DNA of 64,000 bases from Bacteroidetes bacterium UBA6221. Lineage in GTDB: Bacteria > Bacteroidota > Bacteroidia > Chitinophagales > Chitinophagaceae. The notes beneath the pieces are model-generated. The model was not told the DNA's origin. It saw nothing but the letters and a program-made list of their open reading frames with translations, and did no database searches. The stretch covers positions 21,041-85,040 of the forward strand of contig DISB01000005.1 of the NCBI GenBank assembly GCA_002421685.1, given 5' to 3'. Shown here piece by piece: positions 8,234 through 17,184 of this stretch. Positions within the stretch are counted from its first letter, which is position 1. Each line of letters starts with the position of its first letter. The position numbers and the translations under genes are program-made.

Positions 8234-8476
8234 ATGAGACAAAATTTTACAACGAGAATAAGCTATGACGGAAGGACAGTACAGGCTATAATAATTCCCG
8301 AACACAGGAAGGATGGCATTTATTACGAAGTGAACATCCCGGGATTTGAACGCTTTTATATGCGGTGGTCGGTCGCTGACAGGTATGAGGCGGTACCACA
8401 ACAAGGACTATCCCTGCCGGACAACCTTGCATTGGCAGTGAGCGATGCAATAGAAAGTAAAATGAACAAAAGTTAA
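8234..8476 (+). CDS. Hypothetical protein, 80 residues
   Basis: Short hydrophilic protein with a predicted beta-rich first half (TRISYDGRTVQAIIIPEH, YYEVNIPGFERFYMRW) and a helical end (LPDNLALAVSDAIESKM). There is no signal peptide or membrane helix and I do not recognise a family, though similar 75-85-residue proteins are frequent in Bacteroidota. It is divergent from the XRE regulator gene and might be its target. Function unknown. Confidence 0.6.
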   Translation: MRQNFTTRISYDGRTVQAIIIPEHRKDGIYYEVNIPGFERFYMRWSVADRYEAVPQQGLSLPDNLALAVSDAIESKMNKS

Positions 8477-8637
8477 ACCTTTCATTTCGTAGTTGTTGGT
8501 ATTAATCACAGGTTACAAAGTCAATTTCATTTAGTTTTTATTAGGATTTGTTAGTAAATCTTAACTGGTTTTTTATAGGCCCGGAACGAGAATGGTATGT
8601 CTTAAAGGTAAAATTGTTTTGTTTCTACCATAAAAAT

Positions 8638-8656
8638 GCCCGCTTTTCCAGGCGGG
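8638..8656 (-). terminator. Terminator downstream of the di-haem peroxidase gene
   Basis: An inverted repeat with a 7-base loop (plus strand GCCCGC-TTTTCCA-GGCGGG). On the minus strand it is followed by ATTTTTATGG, and the peroxidase stop codon lies 10 bases before it, so it fits as a Rho-independent terminator of that gene. Confidence 0.65.
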
Positions 8657-8665
8657 TATTTTGCG

Positions 8666-9709
8666 TTATTGATTTTCGTGGAAACGCTTGTCTTTTACAA
8701 AGGACTCATCATTCAGGGTATTAAGGAATGCAAGCAGGTCGCTACGCTGCTGCTGGTTGAGCTGTATGCCGTTCTGCAACTGCGGGTCGAGGGTAGCAGA
8801 CTGGTGAATACCGTTGGCGTAATGATCCAGAACTTTTTCAAGTGTTTTGATACGCCCGTCGTGCATATAAGGAGCGGTATATTTCAGGTTGCGCAGCGAC
8901 GGCACCTTGAACTTCTGCATATCCTGCGGCGCATGGGTGATGCGTGCCCTGCCGCTGTCATTCAAAGCGGTTACCGTCAGCCCGTTGTTCCTGTAAGAGA
9001 AATCGGTAAACAAGGGAGCGGTATGACAGGAAGCGCATTTGCCGTTGTAAATGTCCAGGCCGTTTTCCTCTTCCGGGGTCAGCACAGCATCCCCGCGTTT
9101 GTATTGGTCGTACCTGGCATTGGCAGACACCATGGCACCCATAAACTGCGCCATCGATTTGAATATCCGTTGCGAAGTGACCGTTTCGTCGCCCCAGGCA
9201 GCCTTAAACATTTTTTTGTATTGTTCGTCGCCGCTAAGCTTGGCTATGATGTTGGGAAGGTTTTCATCCATCTCCACGGGGTTCTGTATCGGGTTTATCG
9301 GCTGGCTCTCTATATGATTCACACCACCGTCCCAGAAATAGCTGGTATGCCAGTTCATATTGAATATAGGCGGCGAATTGCGGTTACCTACCAGTCCATC
9401 TACGCCATGACTCAAATCGTGGTCGGCCTGGGCGAAAGCAGCAAATGCCTGGTGGCAGGAGCCACAGGATGTAGAGTTGTCGCGCGAAAACCTGTTATCA
9501 TAAAACAATTTCCGCCCCAGGTAGAAACCCGCGTTGGTAAGTGTATTGTTCTCAAAATTATACGCCGGGGCCGGCCATCCCTGCGGCACTACAAAACTTA
9601 TGCTTTCCTCTTTCGTTGCCTTGATGTCAAAAGACGGGTCAGGTTTGCAGGCCGTGAATAAACCTGCTATCAACACCATCATCGCCGCCGTGTGTACGCT
9701 CTTGCTCAT
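8666..9709 (-). CDS. Di-haem cytochrome c peroxidase (CcpA/MauG family) lipoprotein
   Basis: 347 residues. The signal ends in FTAC (Cys21), so the protein is a periplasm-facing lipoprotein rather than soluble. Two c-type haem sites are visible: CGSCH (Cys82, Cys85, His86) in the N-terminal peroxidatic domain and CASCH (Cys225, Cys228, His229) in the electron-transfer domain. The NRNSPPIFNMNW and YFWDGGV stretches are standard for the family. CcpA enzymes reduce hydrogen peroxide with electrons from small cytochromes; MauG relatives oxidise protein side chains. The sequence does not separate these. A terminator follows the stop. Confidence 0.9.
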   Translation of the reverse strand: MSKSVHTAAMMVLIAGLFTACKPDPSFDIKATKEESISFVVPQGWPAPAYNFENNTLTNAGFYLGRKLFYDNRFSRDNSTSCGSCHQAFAAFAQADHDLSHGVDGLVGNRNSPPIFNMNWHTSYFWDGGVNHIESQPINPIQNPVEMDENLPNIIAKLSGDEQYKKMFKAAWGDETVTSQRIFKSMAQFMGAMVSANARYDQYKRGDAVLTPEEENGLDIYNGKCASCHTAPLFTDFSYRNNGLTVTALNDSGRARITHAPQDMQKFKVPSLRNLKYTAPYMHDGRIKTLEKVLDHYANGIHQSATLDPQLQNGIQLNQQQRSDLLAFLNTLNDESFVKDKRFHENQ

Positions 9710-9757
9710 GCTTTAAAACAAATACCCGTAAAAATAACAAAAAAACCGCAACTGTCC

Positions 9758-10084
9758 CTACCATCCCAATTCATCATCCACGGTTTTACCGTCGCTTTGA
9801 CCTCTGTAATAGAGACGGGTTTTCACCTTGTCCAGTTGGCGGTGGTACACCATATCGGCCAGCACGGCCAGGGCGTTTTCCTCCTGCAACGCGACTTGCA
9901 ACTGCCGTTCCGGAATGTCTATCCTGTACAGCAACTGGAAAAATTCTTCCGGATTGCGTTCCAACAGGTAGGCCAGCCTTTTCTCAAGGTTCAGTTTTAT
10001 TTCCTGTTCAGAAAAGCCATCCGGTATATCCAGCTCAAACTTTTCTTTCAGGGAAGCGGCCAATGCCGAGCGTTCGGTTTCCAT
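9758..10084 (-). CDS. Conserved hypothetical protein, 108 residues
   Basis: A mostly helical, acidic protein with no signal peptide or membrane segment. Recognisable parts are FELDIPDGFSEQEIKLNLEKRL and the middle LERNPEEFFQLLYRIDIPE, followed by QEENALAVLADMVYHRQ; this layout recurs in Bacteroidota downstream of or near tRNA-synthetase genes, but I know of no function. It lies 33 bases downstream of glyS on the same strand, so the two are probably co-transcribed. Confidence 0.7.
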   Translation of the reverse strand: METERSALAASLKEKFELDIPDGFSEQEIKLNLEKRLAYLLERNPEEFFQLLYRIDIPERQLQVALQEENALAVLADMVYHRQLDKVKTRLYYRGQSDGKTVDDELGW

Positions 10085-10117
10085 GGTATAAAGTTACTAA
10101 AGGTTTCCTGTCATATA

Positions 10118-11611
10118 TTAAAACTGTCTTATCTTCTCCAACACCAGGTCTTTTACCATGTCGATAGGTATGCGCTCCTGCGCCATACTGTCGCGGTGGC
10201 GAACAGTGACCGTGCGGTCCTCCAGCGTCTGGTGGTCTATCGTTACGCAGAAGGGGGTGCCTATTGCATCCTGCCTGCGGTATCGCTTACCTATGGTATC
10301 CTTTTCTTCGTAAAAGCATTTGAAATGAGGGCGGCACTCGTCCATCAGCTCTTTAGCCACCACGGGCAGGCCGTCTTTTTTGGTAAGGGGCAGCACAGCC
10401 AATTTGATAGGCGCCAGGTGCGGTGCAAACCGCAGTACCACACGGCTGTCTTTCTTTTCTTCGGTGCTTAGGTCCTCCTCTTCGTACGCCTCGCTCAGCA
10501 CCATCATCACCGTACGGTCCAGGCCTATGGAGGTTTCTATTACATAAGGTATGTAGTGTTTGTTCTCCTCGGTGTCAAAGTAGGTCAGCTTCTTCTTGCT
10601 GAACTCCTGGTGGCGGCTGAGGTCGAAGTCGGTACGGCTGTGTATGCCCTCCACTTCTTTAAAGCCCCAGTCCGGGAAATTATATTCTATATCGCAGGCG
10701 GCATCGGCATAGTGCGCCAGCTTCACATGGTCGTGAAAGTTGTATTGATTTTCAGGTATTCCCAGCGTGCGGTGCCAGTTCATGCGTGTCTCTTTCCAGA
10801 ATCCATACCATTCCTTCTGCGTACCCGGCTTGATGAAGAACTGCATCTCCATCTGCTCAAACTCCCTCATGCGGAAGATGAAGCCACGGGCCACTATTTC
10901 ATTACGGAAGGCCTTACCTATCTGTGCGATACCGAAGGGTATCTTCATACGCCCGGTCTTCTGCACATTCAGGAAGTTGACAAATATCCCCTGCGCAGTT
11001 TCGGGGCGCAGGTACACCATATCAGCGTCATCGGCTACCGAGCCCATCTGCGTGCCAAACATCAGGTTGAACTGGCGAATCTCCGTCCAGTTGCACGTAC
11101 CGCTGATGGCGCATTTAATATTATTCTCTTCTATCAGTTGTTTCAGCCCGGCATAGTCATCTGCCGCCAGCAGGGCTTCCAATTTTGACAAAACCTCTTT
11201 TGCATGATTTCTTAAATTATATGCTTCAAAGTTTTCTACTGTAGCCCCATCAGAAACTTCATCTGCTTTTTTCAAAACATCAGATATATAACCTTCTATA
11301 AGGTGGTCAACACGGTAGCGTTTTTTGCTGTCCTTGTTGTCTATCATGGGGTCGTTAAAGTTGTCCACATGGCCGCTGGCCTTCCAAGTAGTGGGGTGCA
11401 TGAATATGGCCGCGTCTATACCTACTATGTTATCGTGCATACGGGTCATGCTGTACCACCAGTAGTCTTTGATATTCTTCTTCAGTTCGGCGCCCATCTG
11501 GCCGTAGTCATACACTGCCTGCAGGCCATCATATATTTCAGACGACTGAAATACAAATCCATATTCTTTGCAATGGGATATTATATCCTGTAATTGTTTC
11601 TGTTTTGGCAT
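10118..11611 (-). CDS. glyS: Glycine--tRNA ligase, dimeric (eukaryote-like) type
   Basis: Class II aminoacyl-tRNA synthetase of 497 residues from MPKQKQLQDIISHCK. Key blocks are YDYGQMGAELKKNIKDYW and TTWKASGHVDNFNDPM near the N-terminus, the motif 2 region RNEIVARGFIFRMREFEQME, motif 3 in IETSIGLDRTVMMVL, and a C-terminal anticodon-binding domain beginning near PIKLAVLPL. A longer in-frame opening at 11812 is rejected because its extra 67 residues are low-complexity and unlike the family. A TAAATTTG -7 box lies only 8 bases upstream of the chosen ATG, which implies a very short leader. Confidence 0.95.
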   Translation of the reverse strand: MPKQKQLQDIISHCKEYGFVFQSSEIYDGLQAVYDYGQMGAELKKNIKDYWWYSMTRMHDNIVGIDAAIFMHPTTWKASGHVDNFNDPMIDNKDSKKRYRVDHLIEGYISDVLKKADEVSDGATVENFEAYNLRNHAKEVLSKLEALLAADDYAGLKQLIEENNIKCAISGTCNWTEIRQFNLMFGTQMGSVADDADMVYLRPETAQGIFVNFLNVQKTGRMKIPFGIAQIGKAFRNEIVARGFIFRMREFEQMEMQFFIKPGTQKEWYGFWKETRMNWHRTLGIPENQYNFHDHVKLAHYADAACDIEYNFPDWGFKEVEGIHSRTDFDLSRHQEFSKKKLTYFDTEENKHYIPYVIETSIGLDRTVMMVLSEAYEEEDLSTEEKKDSRVVLRFAPHLAPIKLAVLPLTKKDGLPVVAKELMDECRPHFKCFYEEKDTIGKRYRRQDAIGTPFCVTIDHQTLEDRTVTVRHRDSMAQERIPIDMVKDLVLEKIRQF

Positions 11612-11614
11612 AAG

Positions 11615-11629
11615 AGCGGCAAATTTAAG
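11615..11629 (-). promoter_or_regulatory. Duplicated -7-like element upstream of glyS
   Basis: The minus strand reads TAAATTTG at 11620-11627, matching TAnnTTTG, 8 bases before the glyS start codon. The surrounding 15-mer AGCGGCAAATTTAAG (plus strand) occurs again exactly at 11684-11698, giving two copies of the same -7-like box 69 bases apart. Neither copy has a TTTG box at the expected spacing. Confidence 0.4.
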
Positions 11630-11898
11630 CTTTGTGGTTGACAGTTGTGCCTGCCCTCCTTCGCTATGGCTACGGCGGGTAAAAGCGGCAAATTTAAGAT
11701 TTTGGAGGTTAATAGGATAGAAGGTGAATAAGATAGTATAGAATCGAGCTAATAATGGTGAAAAATCTACGGTTTTGTTAACCGGCAAACAACAGGGTTT
11801 AACAGGAAACAATATAGCCCTTCACAAGAAATTGATAATGAATATAATGCACATCATTGCGTCATATTTTTTTACGCTCTCCCGAAGGAGATAAGCTT

Positions 11899-13932
11899 TT
11901 ATTTTTCCAGCGGTGTTTCGCCTATCCGGAACAACCTGTAGGCGAGGTTGATGCCTGTGTTTGTTGCCGCCAGGGGCGAAGTACTGTCAAAGCCGAAGGT
12001 TTCCTCCGGCACTATGTAGTTGCCGCGGGCGTCGCGTACTGAGTAACGTACCTGGCTTTTTTTGCCTTTATCAGTTACGGTGATGTACACACGGGGGGCA
12101 GCAGGATCGTTCACCCAGTTGATGTTGGTTTGTTTTAGCCTTTCCACTACCGCACCGCCGTTGCCGTTTACGTGCAACTGCATATTCATGCGCAGGCCGG
12201 TATAGGGTACCAGTTGAGGAAACTCCGCATACATCTTATACATCCAGTTGACATACGCAGCCTTGTCATCGCGCTCGTCGGCACATTCGGCCTGTGCCTG
12301 GTACACGCGCGCCAGGAATAGTTTTTCGTATTCCACGTCTATATCCGATGTACGCAATATTTCGTCGAGTATAATGCGCGCCTCTTTATGGTTGTCCATC
12401 TCCATATGCAGGCGGGCTATGAAGTATTTAAAGTATTTGCGGATATAGCGGCGCTCGTCGGTCTGTACTTCTTTCTCAAACCTTGTTATAAAATAACGTG
12501 TGCTGAAATCTCGTATCAGGAACCATATCTCGTCCCATGTTACCGTGCTTTCGGTACTGAAGAGTTTGTACACCACGCGGTCGCGCTCGGGGTTTTGGGC
12601 AAACTGGTTGATGATAAGGAACTGCTGGGTGTATTTATCACTTACCGCCTTGGCCATTTTCGCCAATGCCTTGGGATTGTACCACCAGTTGGCGTTCTCA
12701 AATTTCTGTTTCTCTATATCAGCATTCACGTTCAGCAGCCTCACCATCTGCGTGCTGAAGTCGTAGTGCTGCTGGCTGAGGGTGGTGCCTATATGTAGTT
12801 CTTTAAACTCCGCAGCTCTTTTTATATATCGTTCCGACTCTACTATCTTGCCGTTGTAGTGCATAGCCCTTGCCAGCGCAATATTGTACCAGCCAAAGCC
12901 AGGGGTAGAGCCGTTGGCTTTTATCATGTCGCGCATCAGCTCCGTGGCTTTGCCGGGCTGCCCTTTGTATAGGTTGAGACCAGCAGTGTAGTAAGCCCAT
13001 TCCTTCAGGCGCTTATCTCCTGCGTCCTGCTCTACAGCCATTTCATATTCTTTTTCCGCTTCGCGAAAGTCGCCACAGATAGAGCGGAAGGTGGCGTAGT
13101 TGTTGTGCGGGAAGATGGGGCTGTTGCGCATCAGGTTGTAATAGTGCGCGGCAGAGTCCACTTTGAGTGCATAACTGTACAGGATAGATTTGTAATGATA
13201 GACGGAAAGTTTTTCCATCTGCTCGTACCCCGGCCTGAATATCTCCGCATTCAGCCGCTGATTAATGGTTATGCGCCGCAGTTGCGAGTCGAGGTAACGG
13301 TTGGCCAGGCGTTCATTTTCTTCAATCGAATTTTTGAGAAAGGGATATTTTTCGGCGGTATAATACCGGTGGCGGTGTACGGTCCATGCCAGGTGGTTAT
13401 ACACATCCATGTTAAAATAATCGCTCTGGAAATTCCACTTCAGCACACGACGCAGCAGGTTGTAGGTCTTCATGGGCTCCTCCATGTTGTTGTAGCACAT
13501 CATCAGGTGGAAGGCGATGGTGGTATATTCGTAATGATAGAAATACACGGGATAGTACTTTATGATGTCGGAAGTGCGGGTGCGCAACTCGGGTTTGAAG
13601 TCGCGCTCCATCAGCGCCAGGGCACGCTCCAGCGGAACCGATGCGTTTTTAAAACCCAGGTAGTCGGCGGCATGGTTGTACTTGTACACACCTTCATACA
13701 TCCACCCCACATAATAAGTACTGTCAATCCTTTTGAACTCGCGCGAGCGCGGCAGGGCGTCGTCGCTGTACATACTGCTGCCCATGCGCTTGGCGTTTAT
13801 CTCGTAGCGTTTGGCAGCGTTGGGGCCGCGCAGGGGGGCCTGCATCTGCGCTCCGGCCTGCAACGAGGCAACCAGCAAGGCGCAAACCAGGTATAACCAT
13901 GATATTTGGCGGTTGAATATCCTCATTCGCAA
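11899..13932 (-). CDS. Secreted TPR-like helical repeat protein, function unknown
   Basis: 677 residues with a signal peptide (cleavage near LQAGAQ, residue 29). The mature protein is almost entirely helical and contains tetratricopeptide-like pairs, for example YNLMRNSPIFPHNNYATFRSI..REAEKEYEMAV, YYTAGLNLYKGQPGKATELM and YNIALARAMHYNGKIVESER. The last 90 residues (from about INWVNDPAAPRVYITV) look like a small beta domain. The MoxR ATPase gene ends 8 bases upstream, so the pair is likely one operon; MoxR partners often include secreted or membrane proteins being assembled. I do not recognise a named family. Confidence 0.7.
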   Translation of the reverse strand: MRMRIFNRQISWLYLVCALLVASLQAGAQMQAPLRGPNAAKRYEINAKRMGSSMYSDDALPRSREFKRIDSTYYVGWMYEGVYKYNHAADYLGFKNASVPLERALALMERDFKPELRTRTSDIIKYYPVYFYHYEYTTIAFHLMMCYNNMEEPMKTYNLLRRVLKWNFQSDYFNMDVYNHLAWTVHRHRYYTAEKYPFLKNSIEENERLANRYLDSQLRRITINQRLNAEIFRPGYEQMEKLSVYHYKSILYSYALKVDSAAHYYNLMRNSPIFPHNNYATFRSICGDFREAEKEYEMAVEQDAGDKRLKEWAYYTAGLNLYKGQPGKATELMRDMIKANGSTPGFGWYNIALARAMHYNGKIVESERYIKRAAEFKELHIGTTLSQQHYDFSTQMVRLLNVNADIEKQKFENANWWYNPKALAKMAKAVSDKYTQQFLIINQFAQNPERDRVVYKLFSTESTVTWDEIWFLIRDFSTRYFITRFEKEVQTDERRYIRKYFKYFIARLHMEMDNHKEARIILDEILRTSDIDVEYEKLFLARVYQAQAECADERDDKAAYVNWMYKMYAEFPQLVPYTGLRMNMQLHVNGNGGAVVERLKQTNINWVNDPAAPRVYITVTDKGKKSQVRYSVRDARGNYIVPEETFGFDSTSPLAATNTGINLAYRLFRIGETPLEK

Positions 13933-13940
13933 TACGCATG

Positions 13941-14960
13941 TCAGGCGTAGAGCCTGAGTTTGGCCAGCCTTTCGGCTTCTTTGTTGATAATGCTGTTGAG
14001 CGCGTTTTGTTTGCCGTCCTTATTGCGGTAGAGCAACCTGTGTTCCAGCACCTCGTACGCTATGTCCTTCACGTCGTCTTCTATCACAAAAGTACGGCCC
14101 CGCACGAGCGCATATGCACGCAGACATTTTAAAAATGCGATACCGCTGCGCGTAGAACCTCCCAATGTAATATCGGGATGGGCGCGTGTGCCCCTCACTA
14201 TATTACTCACCGCTTTTATTATCTCGTCGTGGATGAACACCTCTTCCGCCTCGTGCTGCAACCTCAATATATCCTGCATGGTGAGCACGCGGTTGAGGGT
14301 GACAAGGTTGGTGGCAATATCCAGGTACTCTTTGTAGATGTTTATTTCGTTCAGCTCATCCACATAGCCGAAGTGTATCTTCATAAAGAAACGGTCGAGC
14401 TGGGCGGCGGGCAGGGGGTAGGTGCCTTCCATTTCTATGGGGTTTTGGGTGGCTATGGTGAAGAACATTTTTTCCAGCCTGATGGTGACATCGCCGGTGG
14501 TAACCTGGTGCTCGGCCATGGCCTCCAGCAGGGCGCTCTGTACTTTTGGCGAAGCGCGGTTGATCTCGTCGGCCAGCAGCACGTTGCAGAACAGCGGGCC
14601 TTTCTTGAATATAAATTCCTTGATGTTATCGTCGAATATGTAAGTACCTATCAGGTCCATAGGCAGCAGGTCGGGGGTGAACTGTATCCTTTTGAAGAGC
14701 ACATGCCCTTCGCCACCCTCGCCGCTGATGCACTGCGCCAGGGTGCGCGCCAGTACGGTTTTGCCCGTGCCGGGATTATCTTCCATAAGTATATGCCCGC
14801 CGGCTATAAGGCAGGTGATGACCATCTCTACCTGGTGGCGCTTGCCCCTGATGACCCTTTCTACCTGGGTAATAAGTTCGTTTATCTTATCAGTGGCCGT
14901 CGATTCGGGCATTACATCCTGTATCTGCCCGGTATTTTCCTGTATGGGTTCAATATCCAT
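13941..14960 (-). CDS. MoxR-family AAA+ ATPase
   Basis: 339 residues. Walker A is NPGTGKT (about 62-68), Walker B is VLLADEINRASP, sensor 1 is TQNPIEMEGTYPLPAAQLDRF and sensor 2 lies in STRSGIAFLKCLRA. These are the standard AAA_3 and AAA_lid_2 blocks. MoxR ATPases act as chaperones that help assemble or activate partner complexes, frequently together with von Willebrand A proteins. None is encoded here; the only close partner is the TPR-like protein gene 8 bases downstream, which makes it the first candidate client. Confidence 0.92.
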   Translation of the reverse strand: MDIEPIQENTGQIQDVMPESTATDKINELITQVERVIRGKRHQVEMVITCLIAGGHILMEDNPGTGKTVLARTLAQCISGEGGEGHVLFKRIQFTPDLLPMDLIGTYIFDDNIKEFIFKKGPLFCNVLLADEINRASPKVQSALLEAMAEHQVTTGDVTIRLEKMFFTIATQNPIEMEGTYPLPAAQLDRFFMKIHFGYVDELNEINIYKEYLDIATNLVTLNRVLTMQDILRLQHEAEEVFIHDEIIKAVSNIVRGTRAHPDITLGGSTRSGIAFLKCLRAYALVRGRTFVIEDDVKDIAYEVLEHRLLYRNKDGKQNALNSIINKEAERLAKLRLYA

Positions 14961-15044
14961 GTTTACAAGCTACTTTCTACAATTTTACTGATTTATAGGC
15001 TGTTGTGCGGTAAAAGGGTGATAATTTTTTGTGAAAGGATGTCA

Positions 15045-15062
15045 TCCCGATAGCTATCGGGA
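15045..15062. repeat. 18-base perfect palindrome
   Basis: TCCCGATAGCTATCGGGA is a perfect palindrome between the MoxR gene and the structured element. A looser relative, TCCCGA-CTATT-TCGGGA, lies at 50135-50151 in the other repeat-rich region. Sequences of this type recur in Bacteroidota intergenic DNA; function unknown. Confidence 0.6.
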
Positions 15063-15135
15063 CAAAAGTAAAAGGCCACAGGGCTACTAGTATTCGATAT
15101 ACCAGATTTTAGCATTGGGTCGCTACTCAGCTGCC

Positions 15136-15249
15136 CTTCATTTCTTTTGCTTGTCCAAAAGAAACGAAGCAAAGAAAAAGACACCCGTCTCTTAAGCTTC
15201 AAAGAGACGGGATGGTACCTTGAATGTACCGCACTGCTACTGCGCTGCC
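15136..15249 (+). repeat. Structured intergenic element, copy 1
   Basis: This 114-base element has a second copy in inverse orientation at 49842-49955 that aligns without gaps (about 94 of 114 identical by hand count). The first 49 bases are identical and begin with an imperfect palindrome, CTTCATTTCTTTTG / CAAAAGAAACGAAG. A hairpin follows at 15184-15211: arm CCCGTCTCTT, loop AAGCTTCA, arm AAGAGACGGG. In the other copy the loop is the same but the arms are different and still pair perfectly. The tail ends with the conserved GCTACTGCGCTGCC. No coding frame is shared. Confidence 0.8.
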
Positions 15250-15289
15250 GGGCTGTATTCCCCTGATTCATAAACTATAATATTTGTTG

Positions 15290-15354
15290 TCATTTGTGGT
15301 TGGAGGATAAAATGTTGCCCAAATGTTTCCAAAATGTTGCCGGATTTTCGAAAA
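15290..15354 (-). repeat. Degenerate repeat with AACATTTTGGAAACATTT core
   Basis: On the minus strand TTTCGAAAATCCGG is followed by AACATTTTGGAAACATTT and, further on, CCAACCAC. The same order (TTTCGAAAAAACAGG, the identical core, CAACCAC) appears on the plus strand at 50314-50374. Both read as short coding-like pieces with a KHFGNI/QHFGNI motif, so they could be remnants of a lost gene end carried with the repeat. Confidence 0.5.
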
Positions 15355-15727
15355 TACTGCTGCAAGGAAAATATAACTGATTGGTAACCAGTCATGAAGT
15401 AATTTTGTTCCAAAATGATGCCATAAAATGCGAAATAAAATTTTTCCGGTGGTGCAGCATAGATGAACCTGCTTTTTCTCGTATGGCAAAGCTCTTAATG
15501 GGTGGGTAATGGTACATGGTTGTATGGTATTAATATGGTGCATAAGAGTTGAACACCGGTTATAGGCCGGTGCGTTATCATGTCCCGCACGGGCGGTATT
15601 TACAACAAATATACGCTATTTGTGATATAATATCAAAAATAATCAGCCTCCGGATATTATGATTGGCGCGGAGTTTCTGTACAGGAGACCATGACGGAAT
15701 GAAAGGCGAAGGTGGGTATAGTGTATT

Positions 15728-15769
15728 CAGTCTTGCTTTTATTTGTAGATTTAAGTTGAGACCTTAAAC
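15728..15769 (+). promoter_or_regulatory. Shared upstream module with dyad, copy 1
   Basis: A 42-base sequence that matches 17185-17226 at 38 positions. It contains the dyad TTTAAGTT-GAG-ACCTTAAA at 15750-15768, with one mismatch between the arms. TTTG at 15742-15745 is followed after 19 bases by TA, the spacing of a Bacteroidota -33/-7 promoter, but the rest of the -7 box does not match. It ends 89 bases before the start of the helical-repeat protein gene. I read it as a promoter/operator copied in front of two accessory genes. Confidence 0.55.
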
Positions 15770-15858
15770 CCGCGGGGGATAATATTAAAGAAACTAAACA
15801 AACACCTAAAAATAGTTTATTATTACAGGAACGATTGTAAGCTCTATCAAGCTTTTCT

Positions 15859-17139
15859 ATGACCAGTACTTCAGAAATAAAACGACGTTTTTTCATTTCA
15901 TTAAAATGCGGAACAGGGGGAACATACCTGTTAATGAAACGCTATCCGAAAATTGACTTTTCAAACCATATCATTAAAGGTGTGTTGAAGAACTATGCTT
16001 ATGACGGACAGTTTGAGGGTAACCGTTCCCGATATATTTTTGGACTCATTTCTCTTTCCAAACAACAGGACAAAATCCGTAAAGCTGTATTGCATGGTTT
16101 AGCTACAGAACAAGAAGATACCTGGAACCTGACCCACCTATTTGCTTTGGCAAAACTCTATGCCGAACGTGGGGACGCTGAAATGAAGGATGCTATCTAT
16201 AGTCGTTTTTTAAGCAATCCTATTGAGGGTTCAGATTGGGCCGGGGCATCAGAAATATTAGAACTGGACGGGTTGCCAGGGATGATATATATAGCTGAGA
16301 AGTTTGGGAAACAACTAGAGAAAAACCCCGAAGGCTGGCAGGATGATGCAATTCTGATTGAGTTCCAGGAAGAATACCCTGATATAAAAGTTTACGAAGA
16401 ACTGGAGAAAAAAGCCCGGACAAATAAGTATATCCGCATCTACCTTAAGGAAATAAAACGGGTAGAAAAATACAGGGAAGAAAATATAGTAAATAGTAGC
16501 CAAAATAGGAATCTCATCGAAGACTTGTTCCGTCCCAAATATCACGGCTTATTTTTCAGAATAAAAAAATTAAATACAGAAGAGATATTAGAAGTTGCCA
16601 AGACGTTGGTTAACGAAACAGACAAGTTTAGGATTGAGCGGCTTTTATACGTTTTTAACTATCACCCGTTCCCTCTCGACAAGCGGATAATATTAAAATA
16701 TGCCAGCCAGAAAAGAAGCCGTAAGGATAAAATTGCAGATAATGCGATTGACGCATTGCGGCACCTGAAAGGTAAGTCTATCCGGGAATTCGCTCTGGAT
16801 AAAATTCAGAATAGCAGAAACCCTATTGACTATTTACAAATCCTGATGTCAAATTATAAGCCCGGCGACTATAAATTATTAAGTAAAATTGCCATTCAGA
16901 CAAAAGGAGAGCAAAAAATAGAACAGCTGGCAATAACATATACCGACATATACAGGTCTAACAAAACAAAGGAATGTAAACAGCCTTTGGAAATTCTATA
17001 TGGTAAAATGAATTGTGCAATTCATAGAAAAACAGTCATAGAATTACTCATGGAAAACAAAGTACTTTCAAATAAAATCAGGAAAGAGATTCAATACGAC
17101 TGTGATGTGGACACGAGGGAACTGGCAGGCACACTTTAG
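15859..17139 (+). CDS. Accessory HEAT-like helical repeat protein
   Basis: 426 residues, soluble, nearly all helix, with stacked pairs that look like HEAT or similar alpha-solenoid repeats (for example FALAKLYAERGDAEMKDAIYSRFL and IADNAIDALRHLKGKSIREFAL). It is rich in Lys, Glu and Ile and its codons are visibly more AT-rich than in neighbouring core genes, which suggests acquisition. No catalytic motif is seen. The start at MTSTSEI is the first Met; Met26 (MKRYPKID) is an alternative. It shares its upstream module with the next gene, which hints at common control. No function can be assigned. Confidence 0.6.
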   Translation: MTSTSEIKRRFFISLKCGTGGTYLLMKRYPKIDFSNHIIKGVLKNYAYDGQFEGNRSRYIFGLISLSKQQDKIRKAVLHGLATEQEDTWNLTHLFALAKLYAERGDAEMKDAIYSRFLSNPIEGSDWAGASEILELDGLPGMIYIAEKFGKQLEKNPEGWQDDAILIEFQEEYPDIKVYEELEKKARTNKYIRIYLKEIKRVEKYREENIVNSSQNRNLIEDLFRPKYHGLFFRIKKLNTEEILEVAKTLVNETDKFRIERLLYVFNYHPFPLDKRIILKYASQKRSRKDKIADNAIDALRHLKGKSIREFALDKIQNSRNPIDYLQILMSNYKPGDYKLLSKIAIQTKGEQKIEQLAITYTDIYRSNKTKECKQPLEILYGKMNCAIHRKTVIELLMENKVLSNKIRKEIQYDCDVDTRELAGTL

Positions 17140-17184
17140 AAACCACCTCTATATTCTGCGACTGCACCTATACCCTGCCAGACA

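Larger units (their letters stand above)
14961..15858. other. 900-base repeat-rich intergenic region
   Basis: No credible gene. In order it holds the 18-base palindrome at 15045-15062, the 114-base structured element at 15136-15249, a degenerate 65-base repeat at 15290-15354, a GC-rich inverted repeat CACCGG-TTATAGG-CCGGTG at 15554-15572, and the 42-base module at 15728-15769 that precedes the accessory gene. Two open frames of about 91 codons on the minus strand run through the repeats and have no family character. Confidence 0.7.

Noticed and set aside
9692..10471. Open frame of 259 codons on the plus strand
   Set aside because: It lies opposite the 108-residue gene and glyS, has no domain and is the mirror of their codon use.
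14993..15543. Two minus-strand open frames of about 91 codons
   Set aside because: Both cross the structured element and the degenerate repeat; composition is not protein-like.
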